A stretch of DNA of 64,000 nucleotides from Candidatus Tenderia electrophaga (GTDB taxonomy: Bacteria; Pseudomonadota; Gammaproteobacteria; Tenderiales; Tenderiaceae), in the NCBI GenBank assembly GCA_001447805.1, contig CP013099.1:620001-684000 (forward strand). The letters are read 5' to 3'. Under the pieces are notes generated by a model. The model saw nothing but the letters and a program-made list of their open reading frames with translations. It was not told the DNA's origin and ran no database searches. Every line of letters begins with the position of its first letter. Position 1 is the first letter of the stretch. The translations under genes and the position numbers were made by a program. This document shows, piece after piece, positions 1 to 8,850 of the stretch.

Positions 1-673
1 GGCCGCTGTCGCCCTCGCCGACGCGCTTGTGATCCTGACTGGTGGCCATGGGCAGGATGTGCTGGCCGTCCACCATGCAGATGAAACTGGCCTCTTCGCC
101 GTCGAGGAACTCTTCGATCACCACACGATGGCCCGCCGCGCCGAAGGCGTTGCCGGCCAGCATGTCGCGCACCGCCGCCTCCGCCTCTGCCAGCGTCATG
201 GCGATGATCACCCCCTTGCCGGCGGCCAGACCGTCGGCCTTGATGACGATGGGGGCACCCTGCTCGCGCAAATAGGCCAGCGCCGGCTCGATCTCGGTGA
301 AGTTGGCGTAGGCGGCGGTGGGAATATGATGGCGGGCGAGAAAATCCTTGGTAAAGACCTTGGACCCTTCCAGCTGGGCCGCGGCCTGTGTCGGGCCGAA
401 GCAGGGCAGGCCGGCGGCCTGGAAGGCGTCTACCAGACCACGCACCAGCGGCGCCTCGGGCCCGACGATGGTGAGATCGATGCCCTGGCGGCGGGCGAAA
501 TCCACCAGCGCTGCCACATCTTCCGCGCCGATGGCGAGGTTTTCCAGGCCGGGCTCGCGCGCCGTACCGGCATTGCCGGGCGCGACGAAGACCCTGTCTA
601 CCTGGGGCGATTGGGCCGCCTTCCATGCCAAGGCGTGTTCGCGACCGCCGCCGCCGATGACGAGTACCTTCAT
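1..673 (-). CDS. purD: Phosphoribosylamine-glycine ligase, N-terminal part (cut by window edge)
   Basis: GAR synthetase joins glycine to phosphoribosylamine using ATP, the second step of de novo purine synthesis in the cytoplasm. About 224 N-terminal residues are visible; the rest lies beyond the left edge. The protein starts [18 protein letters not shown], the typical nucleotide-fold start of the family, and continues through [23 protein letters not shown] and the ATP-grasp segment [13 protein letters not shown]. The ATG at 671-673 has AGGA about a dozen bases upstream. It is transcribed away from the secreted protein that begins at 921, so the 247 bases between them must hold two divergent promoters. 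Identity is certain; completeness cannot be judged. Confidence 0.96.
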   Translation of the reverse strand, partial: MKVLVIGGGGREHALAWKAAQSPQVDRVFVAPGNAGTAREPGLENLAIGAEDVAALVDFARRQGIDLTIVGPEAPLVRGLVDAFQAAGLPCFGPTQAAAQLEGSKVFTKDFLARHHIPTAAYANFTEIEPALAYLREQGAPIVIKADGLAAGKGVIIAMTLAEAEAAVRDMLAGNAFGAAGHRVVIEEFLDGEEASFICMVDGQHILPMATSQDHKRVGEGDSG

Positions 674-881
674 TATCGCTATGATTCCTGAGCTGTTTTT
701 ATCGAATAACCGGTGCCGGCCATTGTAACTCAGGCCAGCCCCGCGGGAACAGCGGTTCAGCTAGGCCCTGGGGCGCATGGATGCTAGAATGGTTTTGCGT
801 TTGGGATAAATATATAAAGCTTTGTAATTGGGAGAGCAGGCCAGTCCCAAGTGGCCATGCAAATAATAACACTTTGTCAGG

Positions 882-911
882 CAGACGCCGTTCGTCTGTT
901 CAGCAAGGAGG
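882..911 (+). promoter_or_regulatory. Small leader hairpin and strong Shine-Dalgarno before the beta-helix gene
   Basis: A 6-bp perfect stem (CAGACG at 882-887, CGTCTG at 893-898, loop CCGTT) lies just upstream of AAGGAGG at 905-911. That ribosome site is 9 bases before the ATG at 921 and decides this start over the in-frame ATG at 927. The rest of the 674-920 gap is AT-rich (for example ATAAATATATAAAG near 808) and probably holds the promoter; I recognise no riboswitch class there. A regulatory role for the hairpin is inference. Confidence 0.35.
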
Positions 912-920
912 GTGTAGGGG

Positions 921-3206
921 ATGTTCATGTCACGTCGCTGGGTTTGTGCAACTATATGTCTGTTGGGGTGTGCCGCTGTCACGTCCGCGTCCGCCGCGGT
1001 GTTCAACGTCAACACCACCGTCGACGCCATCGATAACGATACCTCGGATGGTGTGTGTTTGATAGCAAGTGGCGGCTGCAGTCTGCGCGCCGCCGTTCAA
1101 CAGGCCAATGCCAATTCCGAGCCCGATGAGATCAACGTGCCGGCCGGGCTTTATAATTTGAGTGTGCTCGGCGCCGAAGAGGACGCGGGGGAAAGCGGCG
1201 ACCTCGACATCGTCAGTGGCAGTGAGATCACCATCAACGGCGCCGGTGCCGACGATGTGGTCATCGACGGTATGCGCGAAGACCGCGTCCTCCACGTCCT
1301 TGCCAACGCCACGCTGACGCTCAATGGCGTGACCGTGCGCAATGGCTCACTGGGCCAGTCGAGCAGCGGCGGAGGTATCAATAATAACGAGGGCACGCTT
1401 ACCGTCAATGACAGCCACATCACCGGCAATATCACCTTCGGTCAGGGCGGCGGCATCAGCAATTTCCGCGGTACGCTGGAGGTCAATCGCAGTGTGATCA
1501 GCGGTAATCTGGCGCTGAGCACCGGCGGCGGCATTATGAACCAGGACGGTGATGTCACCATCAACTACACCACCCTTCGCGCAAACCAACTCTCGGATAG
1601 CCTGGTCACAAGCTTCGGCGGCGGGATCTACAATTCGGCGCTGTTCAATACGATGGTGATCAACAACAGTACCATCAGCGATAACCGGGTGTTTCTCGAC
1701 GGCGGCGCCGTTTATCACCTGATCGGCAATCTGCGCATCACCAATACCACCCTCAGCGGCAATACGGCGACACGCTATGGCGGCGGGTTGTTTTACAGCA
1801 GTGGTAACAGCAATTTCGGCATTTCGTCGGGCGGCAACCGGCTGGTGAACGTGACCGTTACCGACAACACCGCCTTCGGTATCGACAGCAGCGATGACTC
1901 GCCTTCCCCGGGCGGGGGCGGTATTTTCGTGCGCGGTGCGGTGCCGCTGCGCCTGACCAATACGATCGTTGCCGACAATAACACGGGGGGCGACTGTTCC
2001 AATGACGGCGAACTGATTTCCCTGGGCAACAACTTGGATAGCGACGCGAGTTGCGAGCTGGGCAGCGACGCCAGCAGTATCTCCGGCGGCGTGGCGGCCC
2101 TGGTCTCGCTGACGGACAACGGCGGCCCGACCCTCACCCATGCCCTGGAAGCCAACAGCGACGCCATCGACGCCGCGGATAACAGCCTCTGTCCGGACAT
2201 CGATCAGCGCGGCTACGCACGCAGCGACGGCAGCTGCGATATCGGCGCCTTCGAGTCCAGTGCCGTGGCGCCGCTGAATGTGGTCACTGCGCCTCCGCTC
2301 AGCAATCAGCAGGCCTCGACCGAGAACAACCCGCCGGAGGCCAGCGGCGCCTTGTTGACGGCCGACGCCGGCGCGACGGTAAGCTCGAATTTCGCGGCGA
2401 CTGACGTGGACGGCGACCCCCTGAGCTTTGAGATCGTACAGAATCCCCAGTTGGGCACTGTCAGTCTGGGGGGCGGCCCCGCGGGTACCTTGTTCACCTA
2501 TACCGCACGGCCCGACGCCACCGGCAGCGACCGGTTCACCTTTCGTGCCTGTGATGACTCGGGGGCCTGCTCCGCTGCGGCCACCATGAATATTTCCATT
2601 ACCAATGCACCGGTCAGCAGCGACATCATTATCCAAGTTGCGCAGGGTAGCGGCACCATCGCCGGTGAGAAGCAGATTACCCTGCCGGATGTGGATTACT
2701 CCCAGCCGCTGGGCGTATTCCGCTTTAGCGTGGAAAATGTGCCGACCGATCCCGATGCCAATCTAAACGGCACCGTGGTGACGATCCGTCTGCCCGTGGA
2801 CGCGCAGATCGCCTCGGATGCGGTGATTCGCAAACTGAATATCAATCAAGTGTGGGAGACGCTGGGCGCGGGGCCGGATCCGCAAGTCACCACCGGCACC
2901 ATCGACCGTGTCACCAAGACCATCACCCTGGTCCTGCGCGACAATGACCGCTTCGATTTGAACCGCAGCCTGGGGGTGATCGAAGACCCCATCGCCCTCG
3001 CTGTCCAGGGCGCCGGTGAAGGGGTTCAGGATGCGCCGTCAGACAGCAGCGATCCCACGCCCGCTACCGATGGTTCGGCGACATCGGATGTGTCGCTCTC
3101 GAACGCCAGCCGAAATGCCCCCATCGTCGGCGGCGGCGGGTTGCATCCGCTGTGGCTGGCGGTGTTGGGCGTGGTGGCCGGTGTGTGCCGGGGACGGCGT
3201 CGCTGA
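921..3206 (+). CDS. Secreted beta-helix (CSLREA / choice-of-anchor Q-like) surface protein with GlyGly-type C-terminal tail
   Basis: A 761-residue exported protein. A signal peptide occupies about residues 1-25 and ends TSASA. A CSLREA-type motif, CSLRAAVQQAN, is at 53-63. Residues ~65-420 are repeated turns rich in NNSTISDN/GGGI-type units, typical of a right-handed parallel beta-helix, ending in DQRGYARSDGSCDIGAFES, the usual closing block of choice-of-anchor Q domains. A cadherin/Ig-like domain (DVDGDPLSFEI ... FTFRACDDSG) follows at ~460-560, then a beta-rich domain of unknown type. The tail is GGGG, a hydrophobic stretch (LWLAVLGVVAGV) and RGRRR: the three-part layout of GlyGly-CTERM sorting signals processed by rhombosortase. 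Likely surface-anchored or released through type II secretion (inference). Ligand and role are unknown. It is a single gene between divergent purD and convergent pilU. Confidence 0.82.
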   Translation: MFMSRRWVCATICLLGCAAVTSASAAVFNVNTTVDAIDNDTSDGVCLIASGGCSLRAAVQQANANSEPDEINVPAGLYNLSVLGAEEDAGESGDLDIVSGSEITINGAGADDVVIDGMREDRVLHVLANATLTLNGVTVRNGSLGQSSSGGGINNNEGTLTVNDSHITGNITFGQGGGISNFRGTLEVNRSVISGNLALSTGGGIMNQDGDVTINYTTLRANQLSDSLVTSFGGGIYNSALFNTMVINNSTISDNRVFLDGGAVYHLIGNLRITNTTLSGNTATRYGGGLFYSSGNSNFGISSGGNRLVNVTVTDNTAFGIDSSDDSPSPGGGGIFVRGAVPLRLTNTIVADNNTGGDCSNDGELISLGNNLDSDASCELGSDASSISGGVAALVSLTDNGGPTLTHALEANSDAIDAADNSLCPDIDQRGYARSDGSCDIGAFESSAVAPLNVVTAPPLSNQQASTENNPPEASGALLTADAGATVSSNFAATDVDGDPLSFEIVQNPQLGTVSLGGGPAGTLFTYTARPDATGSDRFTFRACDDSGACSAAATMNISITNAPVSSDIIIQVAQGSGTIAGEKQITLPDVDYSQPLGVFRFSVENVPTDPDANLNGTVVTIRLPVDAQIASDAVIRKLNINQVWETLGAGPDPQVTTGTIDRVTKTITLVLRDNDRFDLNRSLGVIEDPIALAVQGAGEGVQDAPSDSSDPTPATDGSATSDVSLSNASRNAPIVGGGGLHPLWLAVLGVVAGVCRGRRR

Positions 3207-3290
3207 GGCCGGTTTGACGGTCTCCGGGCGCGTGTCCTCCGCCATGCCGATATCTACTCTATAAGGGTGGTGGCGTATTGCAAATTGGAT

Positions 3291-4439
3291 TTATTCCAGC
3301 GATAGCCCCGAGGGATTGCTGCCGTCCCCATCGTCATCCGCCAAGGAGAGGTTGGTCTCTTTGTCTGCCAGGTTGGTGCCCTTTTCTTCGAGATCGATAC
3401 GCAGACGCAGATTGTTGGGCGAGTCGGCATTGCGCAGTGCCTCCTCCAGGGTGATACGGCCGTCTTTGTAGAGATGGTAGAGTGCGGCGTCGAAGGTGCG
3501 CATGCCGATGTTTTCCGATTTTTCCATCACCTCTTTAATGGTGTGGATCTCGCCCTTCAGGATCAGGTCGCAGATCATCGGGGTGCCTAGCAGCACCTCG
3601 ATGGCGGCGGCGCGCTTGCCGTCCACGGTGGGGATCAGGCGTTGCGAGACGAAGCCGCGGATGTTGAGCGACAGGTCCATCAATAATTGATGGCGGCGCT
3701 CTTCGGGAAAGAAGTTGATAATGCGGTCCAGGGCCTGGTTGGCGTTATTGGCGTGCAGGGTGGAGATGGCCAGGTGGCCGGTCTCGGCGAAGGCGATGGC
3801 GTGCTCCATGGTCTCGCGGTCGCGGATCTCACCGATCAGGATCACGTCCGGCGCCTGGCGCAGGGTATTCTTCAGGGCGTCTTCAAAACTGGCAGTGTCC
3901 ACCCCCACCTCGCGCTGGTTGACGATGGACTTCTTGTGCTTGTGCACGAATTCGATCGGGTCTTCGATGGTGATGATGTGGCCGGCGCTGTTGCTGTTGC
4001 GGTGGTCGATCAGCGCCGCCAGCGAGGTCGACTTGCCCGAGCCGGTGCCACCCACGAACAACACCAGGCCGCGCTTTTGCATCACCAGCTTGGTCAGCAC
4101 CTCGGGCAGGCCCAGATCCTGCCAGTTGGGGATGTCGGTCTTGATAGCGCGGATCACCATGCCGGCCTGGTTGCGCTGCTGAAAGATGTTGACACGAAAG
4201 CGGCCGATCCCCGTTTCGGAAATGGCCAGGTTGCATTCGGGACGATCCTTGAAGTCCTGCTTCTGCTCCTCGCTCATGATTTGTTGCGCGATTTCCATCA
4301 CGCGGCCGGGCTCCAGCGGGGTCTTTTCCAGCGGCACCAGCTGGCCCTGGATTTTGGCGCTGGGGGGCGCGCCGGTGGTGAGATAGAGGTCAGAAGCGTC
4401 TTTCATGACCATGATTTTCAGGTAGTCTTTGAGTTCCAT
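3291..4439 (-). CDS. pilU: Type IV pilus retraction ATPase PilU
   Basis: A hexameric cytoplasmic ATPase that assists PilT in pilus retraction and twitching motility. The 382 residues begin MELKDYLKIMVMKDASDLYL, the N-terminal PAS-like domain of PilT/PilU proteins. The Walker A motif is GGTGSGKST, followed by the acidic block HIITIEDPIEFVHKHK, the DVILIGEIRDRETM Walker B region and the GHLAISTLHANNA histidine box. PilU rather than PilT is favoured by KFMSEENI-like divergence of the C-terminal third and by the long acidic tail ending SLADDDGDGSNPSGLSLE, absent from PilT. No pilT or other pilus gene is visible beside it; upstream is glnE, divergent across 159 bases. Confidence 0.93.
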   Translation of the reverse strand: MELKDYLKIMVMKDASDLYLTTGAPPSAKIQGQLVPLEKTPLEPGRVMEIAQQIMSEEQKQDFKDRPECNLAISETGIGRFRVNIFQQRNQAGMVIRAIKTDIPNWQDLGLPEVLTKLVMQKRGLVLFVGGTGSGKSTSLAALIDHRNSNSAGHIITIEDPIEFVHKHKKSIVNQREVGVDTASFEDALKNTLRQAPDVILIGEIRDRETMEHAIAFAETGHLAISTLHANNANQALDRIINFFPEERRHQLLMDLSLNIRGFVSQRLIPTVDGKRAAAIEVLLGTPMICDLILKGEIHTIKEVMEKSENIGMRTFDAALYHLYKDGRITLEEALRNADSPNNLRLRIDLEEKGTNLADKETNLSLADDDGDGSNPSGLSLE

Positions 4440-4598
4440 GTTGTCCGAGGTTCCGTATTCGTGGCGACAAGAGGTTCGTTGAAAGGTATCGGCGTTAGAG
4501 GGGGCAACTTGAGAAATGCTATGATCCCGGAAGACTCGTTCGGCACGCGCGATCCGAGTCTAAGCTATTATTTTTTTAAAGAAATATTCGATTGATCT

Positions 4599-7508
4599 AT
4601 GGCTAGTGAAAACCACCCCGTGGCCCTGCCGCAGACCGCCTTACAGTCGTTGCCCGCCGCGCTGCAGGAGAGCGTGACGCGCGAGTGGCAGTCTTATTGT
4701 GATGCCGCGTCCGACGCCGCCGTGCGCCTGGCCCAGGATGAAGCCCTGGGCGCCGCCCTGGCCAAGGTCTGGGCCTGCAGCGATTTCGTCGCCAAGACCT
4801 GCGTGCGCTACCCGGCCATGCTCGCCGAGCTGGTTGACAACGGTCACTTGCAGGCGCGGTGCCAGCCCGGCTATTTCGCCGCACAACTGGCTCGGATGTT
4901 GGCTGACGTGACTGACGACAACAGCCTGGGCGTGAGCCTGCGCCGGTTTCGCCGGCGCGAAATGGTGCGTATCGCCTGGCGTGACCTGGCCGGCTGGGCC
5001 GACTTGGACGAGACCCTGCGCGATCTCTCCGCCCTGGCCGCCGCATGTGTGGACGAGGCGATAAAGTGCCTGCACGCTTGGCAGTGTGGTGAATTCGGTG
5101 AGCCCAGGGGCGAAGACAGCGGCCGTGCGCAGCACATGGTGGTGCTGGGCATGGGCAAGCTGGGCGCCGGCGAGCTGAATTATTCCTCCGATATCGATTT
5201 GATCTTCGCCTATCCGGAAGAAGGCAAGACCGAGGGTGGACCCAAGCAGCTGAGCAATGGCGAATATTTTCTGCGCCTGGGACGGCGTCTCATCACCGCC
5301 CTGGATCAGCGCACTCCCGAGGGCTATGTATTCCGCGTCGATATGCGCCTGCGGCCCTTCGGCGACACCGGGCCCTTGGCCATCAGCTTCGCTGCCATGG
5401 AAAACTATTACCAGGTGCACGGCCGCGAATGGGAGCGCTATGCCATGATCAAGGCGGCGGTGATCGCCGGTGACCGCGCCGCTGGCGAAGAATTGATGGA
5501 GATCCTGCGGCCCTTTGTCTATCGCCGCTATCTCGACTACGGCTCGTTCGAATCCCTGCGCGAAATGAAGGAGATGATCGCCCGCGAGGTCAAGCGCAAG
5601 GGTATGGAGGACGATATCAAGCTCGGCCCGGGCGGCATCCGCGAAGTGGAGTTTATCGGCCAGGCCTACCAGTTAATCCGCGGCGGCCGTGACCGCGGCC
5701 TGCAGATTCGTCCTATTCAGGAGGTGCTGAGCCTGCTGGCGCAATTGGATTCCCTGCCGCGCTACGTGGTGGAGACCTTGAAGACGGCCTATGTGTTTTT
5801 GCGCCGCGCCGAGAACCGGCTCCAGGCCATGGCCGACCAGCAGACCCATACCCTGCCGAATAACGATATCGATCGGCAACGCCTGGCGCTGGCCATGGGG
5901 TATGAGGAATGGTATGCCTTTGAGCGCGAACTGCGCGCGCAGATGGCCGCCGTGCACGACGCCTTCGAACAGGTGTTCGTGGCGCCGCAGCGCGAACAGG
6001 CCGCCGAGCAGGGGTCCGAGTTCGATGCCGTCTGGAACGGCTCGGCCAGCGCCGCGGCGGCGGCCGAATTGTTGCAGCAGCAGGGCTACGACCAGCCCGA
6101 GGAGGCCTTGCGCATATTGCAGCGGCTGCGCGAGGGGGCGGCGTTTCGCAGCCTGTCCAAACGCGGTCATGAACGTCTGGATCGCTTGATGCCGTTGTTG
6201 CTCGGCGCGGTGGCGGCAGAGGCGCAGCCGGCCCAGGTACTGGCGCGGGTGGTCAATCTGCTCGAGGCCATTGCGCGCCGCACCGCCTATTTGGCCCTGC
6301 TGGTGGAAAACCCCATGGCCTTGTCGCAGCTGGTGCAGCTGTGCGCCGCCAGCCCCTGGATCGCCCGTCATTTGGCCCGTTATCCCATTCTGCTGGACGA
6401 GCTACTCGACGCGCGCAGCCTGTATGCGCCGCTGGACCGCGCCGGTCTGGAGGCGGAGTTGAATCAGGCCCTGGCGCACCTGGACGACGATCTGGAACAG
6501 CAGATGGACGCCCTGCGCCATTTCAAGCAGGCCAATGTGCTGCGCGTGGCGGCCGCCGACGTGATGGGGGCCTTCCCGCTGATGATGGTGTCGGACCACC
6601 TCACCGAGATCGCCGAGGCGGTATTGGGGCAGGTGGTACGCATCGCCTACGATTACCTGGTGCAGCGCCACGGGCGCCCGCAGTGTAACGCAGCTGGACC
6701 CGAATGCGAGCTCGGCTTCATCGTCATCGGCTACGGCAAGCTGGGCGGTATCGAACTGGGGTACGGCTCCGATCTGGATTTGGTGTTTCTGCATGACGAC
6801 AAGGCCCTGGGGCTGTCCACAAACGGCGAGAACAGCGTGGATAACAGCGTCTTTTTCGCCCGCCTGGGTCAGCGTATCATCCACATCATGACCGCCCACA
6901 CCCCGGCCGGGACCCTCTACGAGGTGGACGCGCGACTGCGCCCCAGCGGCGCCGCCGGCATGTTGGTGAGCAGCATGGAGGCCTTTGCCGGTTATCAGGA
7001 AAAAGAGGCCTGGACCTGGGAACATCAGGCCCTGGTGCGGGCGCGCTTGGTGGCGGGCGACGGGGCGCTGGCCGAGCGCTTCGGGGCCGTGCGCACGCGC
7101 GTGTTGTCGCGGCGTCGCGATGCCGCCCAGTTGCAGCGCGAGGTGCGCGAGATGCGCGACAAGATGCGCGCCAACCTGGCCAAGAAGCAGCCCGGCATGT
7201 TCGATCTGAAGCAGGACCCGGGCGGCATCGCCGATATTGAATTCATGGTCCAATACGCCGTATTGCGCTGGGCCCACAAGCATCCGGCTCTGCTGCAGTG
7301 GACCGATAACGTGCGCCTGTTACAGACCTTGTCCGACGAAGGTCTGCTGGAGATTCAGGACGCCCAGCTGTTGGCCGACGCCTATCGCGCCTATCGTTCC
7401 GAGGTCCATCGCGTCGCCCTGCAGGAACGCGAGGCGGTGGTGGATGAGGCACCCTTTGCCGAATGGCGCCGGGGTGTCACGCGGATATGGCGCGATTTGC
7501 TAGAATAG
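4599..7508 (+). CDS. glnE: Bifunctional glutamine synthetase adenylyltransferase/adenylyl-removing enzyme
   Basis: Attaches AMP to, and removes it from, glutamine synthetase in response to PII signalling, so controlling nitrogen assimilation. The 969 residues (close to the 946 of E. coli GlnE) carry the two expected nucleotidyltransferase halves: GMGKLGAGELNYSSDIDL near residue 183 (deadenylylating half) and GYGKLGGIELGYGSDLDL near residue 710 (adenylylating half). Each is followed by an arginine-rich VDMRLRPFG or VDARLRPSG strand and a DPGGI/GPGGI(R)E helix. The ATG at 4599 has no obvious Shine-Dalgarno. ilvE follows after about 60 bases and may be co-transcribed. Confidence 0.97.
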   Translation: MASENHPVALPQTALQSLPAALQESVTREWQSYCDAASDAAVRLAQDEALGAALAKVWACSDFVAKTCVRYPAMLAELVDNGHLQARCQPGYFAAQLARMLADVTDDNSLGVSLRRFRRREMVRIAWRDLAGWADLDETLRDLSALAAACVDEAIKCLHAWQCGEFGEPRGEDSGRAQHMVVLGMGKLGAGELNYSSDIDLIFAYPEEGKTEGGPKQLSNGEYFLRLGRRLITALDQRTPEGYVFRVDMRLRPFGDTGPLAISFAAMENYYQVHGREWERYAMIKAAVIAGDRAAGEELMEILRPFVYRRYLDYGSFESLREMKEMIAREVKRKGMEDDIKLGPGGIREVEFIGQAYQLIRGGRDRGLQIRPIQEVLSLLAQLDSLPRYVVETLKTAYVFLRRAENRLQAMADQQTHTLPNNDIDRQRLALAMGYEEWYAFERELRAQMAAVHDAFEQVFVAPQREQAAEQGSEFDAVWNGSASAAAAAELLQQQGYDQPEEALRILQRLREGAAFRSLSKRGHERLDRLMPLLLGAVAAEAQPAQVLARVVNLLEAIARRTAYLALLVENPMALSQLVQLCAASPWIARHLARYPILLDELLDARSLYAPLDRAGLEAELNQALAHLDDDLEQQMDALRHFKQANVLRVAAADVMGAFPLMMVSDHLTEIAEAVLGQVVRIAYDYLVQRHGRPQCNAAGPECELGFIVIGYGKLGGIELGYGSDLDLVFLHDDKALGLSTNGENSVDNSVFFARLGQRIIHIMTAHTPAGTLYEVDARLRPSGAAGMLVSSMEAFAGYQEKEAWTWEHQALVRARLVAGDGALAERFGAVRTRVLSRRRDAAQLQREVREMRDKMRANLAKKQPGMFDLKQDPGGIADIEFMVQYAVLRWAHKHPALLQWTDNVRLLQTLSDEGLLEIQDAQLLADAYRAYRSEVHRVALQEREAVVDEAPFAEWRRGVTRIWRDLLE

Positions 7509-7566
7509 AACGCTTTCGCCGCGCCGGCGCGGCCGAACGATGTTGAATTTTAAGGAGAGTAAACGA

Positions 7567-8490
7567 ATGAGTATGGCGGATCGGGACGGTGTCATCTGGG
7601 TCGACGGTGAGCTGGTTCCCTGGCGCGAGGCCACTGTCCATGTGCTGACCCACACCCTGCATTACGGCATGGGCGTGTTCGAGGGGGAGCGTGTCTATAA
7701 CACCGACAAGGGGCCGGCGATTTTTCGCCTTCAGGAACACACCGACCGGCTGTTTCGTTCAGCCCACATCATGGGTATGAAAATACCCTACGATAAGGAA
7801 GCGGTGAATCGGGCCGCCATCGCCGTGGTGCGTGACAATAAACTCGAGTCCGGCTATATCCGTCCCATGGCGTTTTACGGCGCCGAGGGCATGGGGCTGC
7901 GCGCCGACAATCTTCAGACCCACTTGATCGTCGCCGCCTGGCCCTGGGGTACCTACATGGGTGAAGATAACCTGCGCAACGGCATCAAGGTGCGCACCTC
8001 TTCGTATACGCGCCATCACGTCAATATCATGATGTGCAAGTCCAAGACCAATGCCAATTACGTTAACTCCATGATGGCCCTGCAGGAGGCCTTGGCCTCG
8101 GGCTGCGACGAGGCGCTCATGCTCGATAGCGAAGGCTATGTTTCCGAGGGCAGTGCCGAGAATTTTTTCCTGGTGCGAGAGCGTGTGATCTATACACCGG
8201 AGCTGACCTCGGCGCTGGACGGCATTACCCGCAACACAGTGATTCAACTGGCCGAGGAACTGGGTTATACGATCAAGGAAAAACGCATCACCCGCGACGA
8301 GGTCTATGTCGCCGACGAGGCCTTTTTCACCGGCTCGGCCGCCGAGGTGACGCCGATCCGCGAACTGGATGGGCGCATCATCGGCCGCGGCGGCCGTGGC
8401 CCGGTGACCGAGCGTTTGCAAAGTCTCTATTTCGATGTGGTTCACGGACGTAGTGAAGCGCACATGCACTGGCTGACATTGATCAATTAA
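7567..8490 (+). CDS. ilvE: Branched-chain amino acid aminotransferase
   Basis: A PLP-dependent class IV transaminase for the last step of leucine, isoleucine and valine synthesis. 307 residues; E. coli IlvE has 309. Family marks are LHYGMGVFEGERVY near the start, the PLP lysine region CKSKTNANYVNSMMA, the EGSAENFF block and the GITRNTVIQLAEELG and FFTGSAAEVTPI motifs. The ATG at 7567 is preferred to an upstream in-frame ATG at 7540 because AAGGAGAG sits at the right distance before it. The next gene starts 11 bases after the stop, so the two are probably one transcript. Confidence 0.96.
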   Translation: MSMADRDGVIWVDGELVPWREATVHVLTHTLHYGMGVFEGERVYNTDKGPAIFRLQEHTDRLFRSAHIMGMKIPYDKEAVNRAAIAVVRDNKLESGYIRPMAFYGAEGMGLRADNLQTHLIVAAWPWGTYMGEDNLRNGIKVRTSSYTRHHVNIMMCKSKTNANYVNSMMALQEALASGCDEALMLDSEGYVSEGSAENFFLVRERVIYTPELTSALDGITRNTVIQLAEELGYTIKEKRITRDEVYVADEAFFTGSAAEVTPIRELDGRIIGRGGRGPVTERLQSLYFDVVHGRSEAHMHWLTLIN

Positions 8491-8501
8491 GGAGAGCGAA
8501 G

Positions 8502-8714
8502 GTGGAGGCAAAACAACACACCGGCGGCGCGGCGGAGATTCCGCCCAATGCCGAAAATCATTATGAAGTTACCCGGGCCGATCTGCCCCTGCACTGCCCC
8601 ATGCCGGGCATGAGCCTGTGGAACTCCCATCCCCGCGTGTTCCTGCCCATCGAAGACAGTGGCGGCAAGACCAAGTGTCCCTACTGCGGAGCTGAGTATA
8701 CCCTCAAGGATTGA
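8502..8714 (+). CDS. Small zinc-finger protein (zf-CHCC / NDUFS6-like)
   Basis: A 70-residue protein with Zn-ligand candidates spaced as in the zf-CHCC family: LHCPMPG, then SHPRVFLPI and the CPYCGAEY pair near the C-terminus. Members are related to the NDUFS6 accessory subunit of complex I, but the bacterial role is not established and none is claimed here. It starts with GTG at 8502, preceded by AAGGAGAGC. It lies tight behind ilvE, an arrangement I recall from other Gammaproteobacteria. No frame damage is seen. Confidence 0.85.
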   Translation: MEAKQHTGGAAEIPPNAENHYEVTRADLPLHCPMPGMSLWNSHPRVFLPIEDSGGKTKCPYCGAEYTLKD

Positions 8715-8748
8715 GTTGCGTTTAAATCCGTTTTTTTACCTCGAAGGA

Positions 8749-8850
8749 CGCAAAGGAACGCTAAGCGAACCCACGGCGATTTGTTGAACATCTGCTTGAT
8801 GACCAATGACGGGTCGATATGCGATAAAACTTTTGCGGCCCTTTGCGGTT
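8749..8850. repeat. Imperfect inverted repeat between zinc-finger gene and msbA
   Basis: The motif CGCAAAGGAACGCTAAG at 8749-8765 recurs in inverted, slightly diverged form at 8831-8850 (reverse complement AACCGCAAAGGGCCGCAAAA). The gap is about 65 bases, and the right copy touches the msbA stop codon at 8849. It could serve as a two-way transcription end for convergent genes or be a short dispersed repeat; this single copy cannot decide. Confidence 0.45.

Noticed and set aside
780..920. A riboswitch (c-di-GMP or similar) before the beta-helix gene
   Set aside because: The expected aptamer signature blocks are not present; only a 6-bp hairpin and the ribosome site could be supported.
1347..2636. 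Long open frame on the minus strand inside the beta-helix gene
   Set aside because: Its composition (Ala/Arg/Gly/Val-rich, no known domain) is that of a shadow of the Gly/Asn/Thr-rich repeats on the plus strand, which has signal peptide and motifs.
3687..4595. Plus-strand frame of about 300 codons antisense to pilU
   Set aside because: pilU on the other strand has clear Walker and histidine-box motifs; the antisense frame has none.
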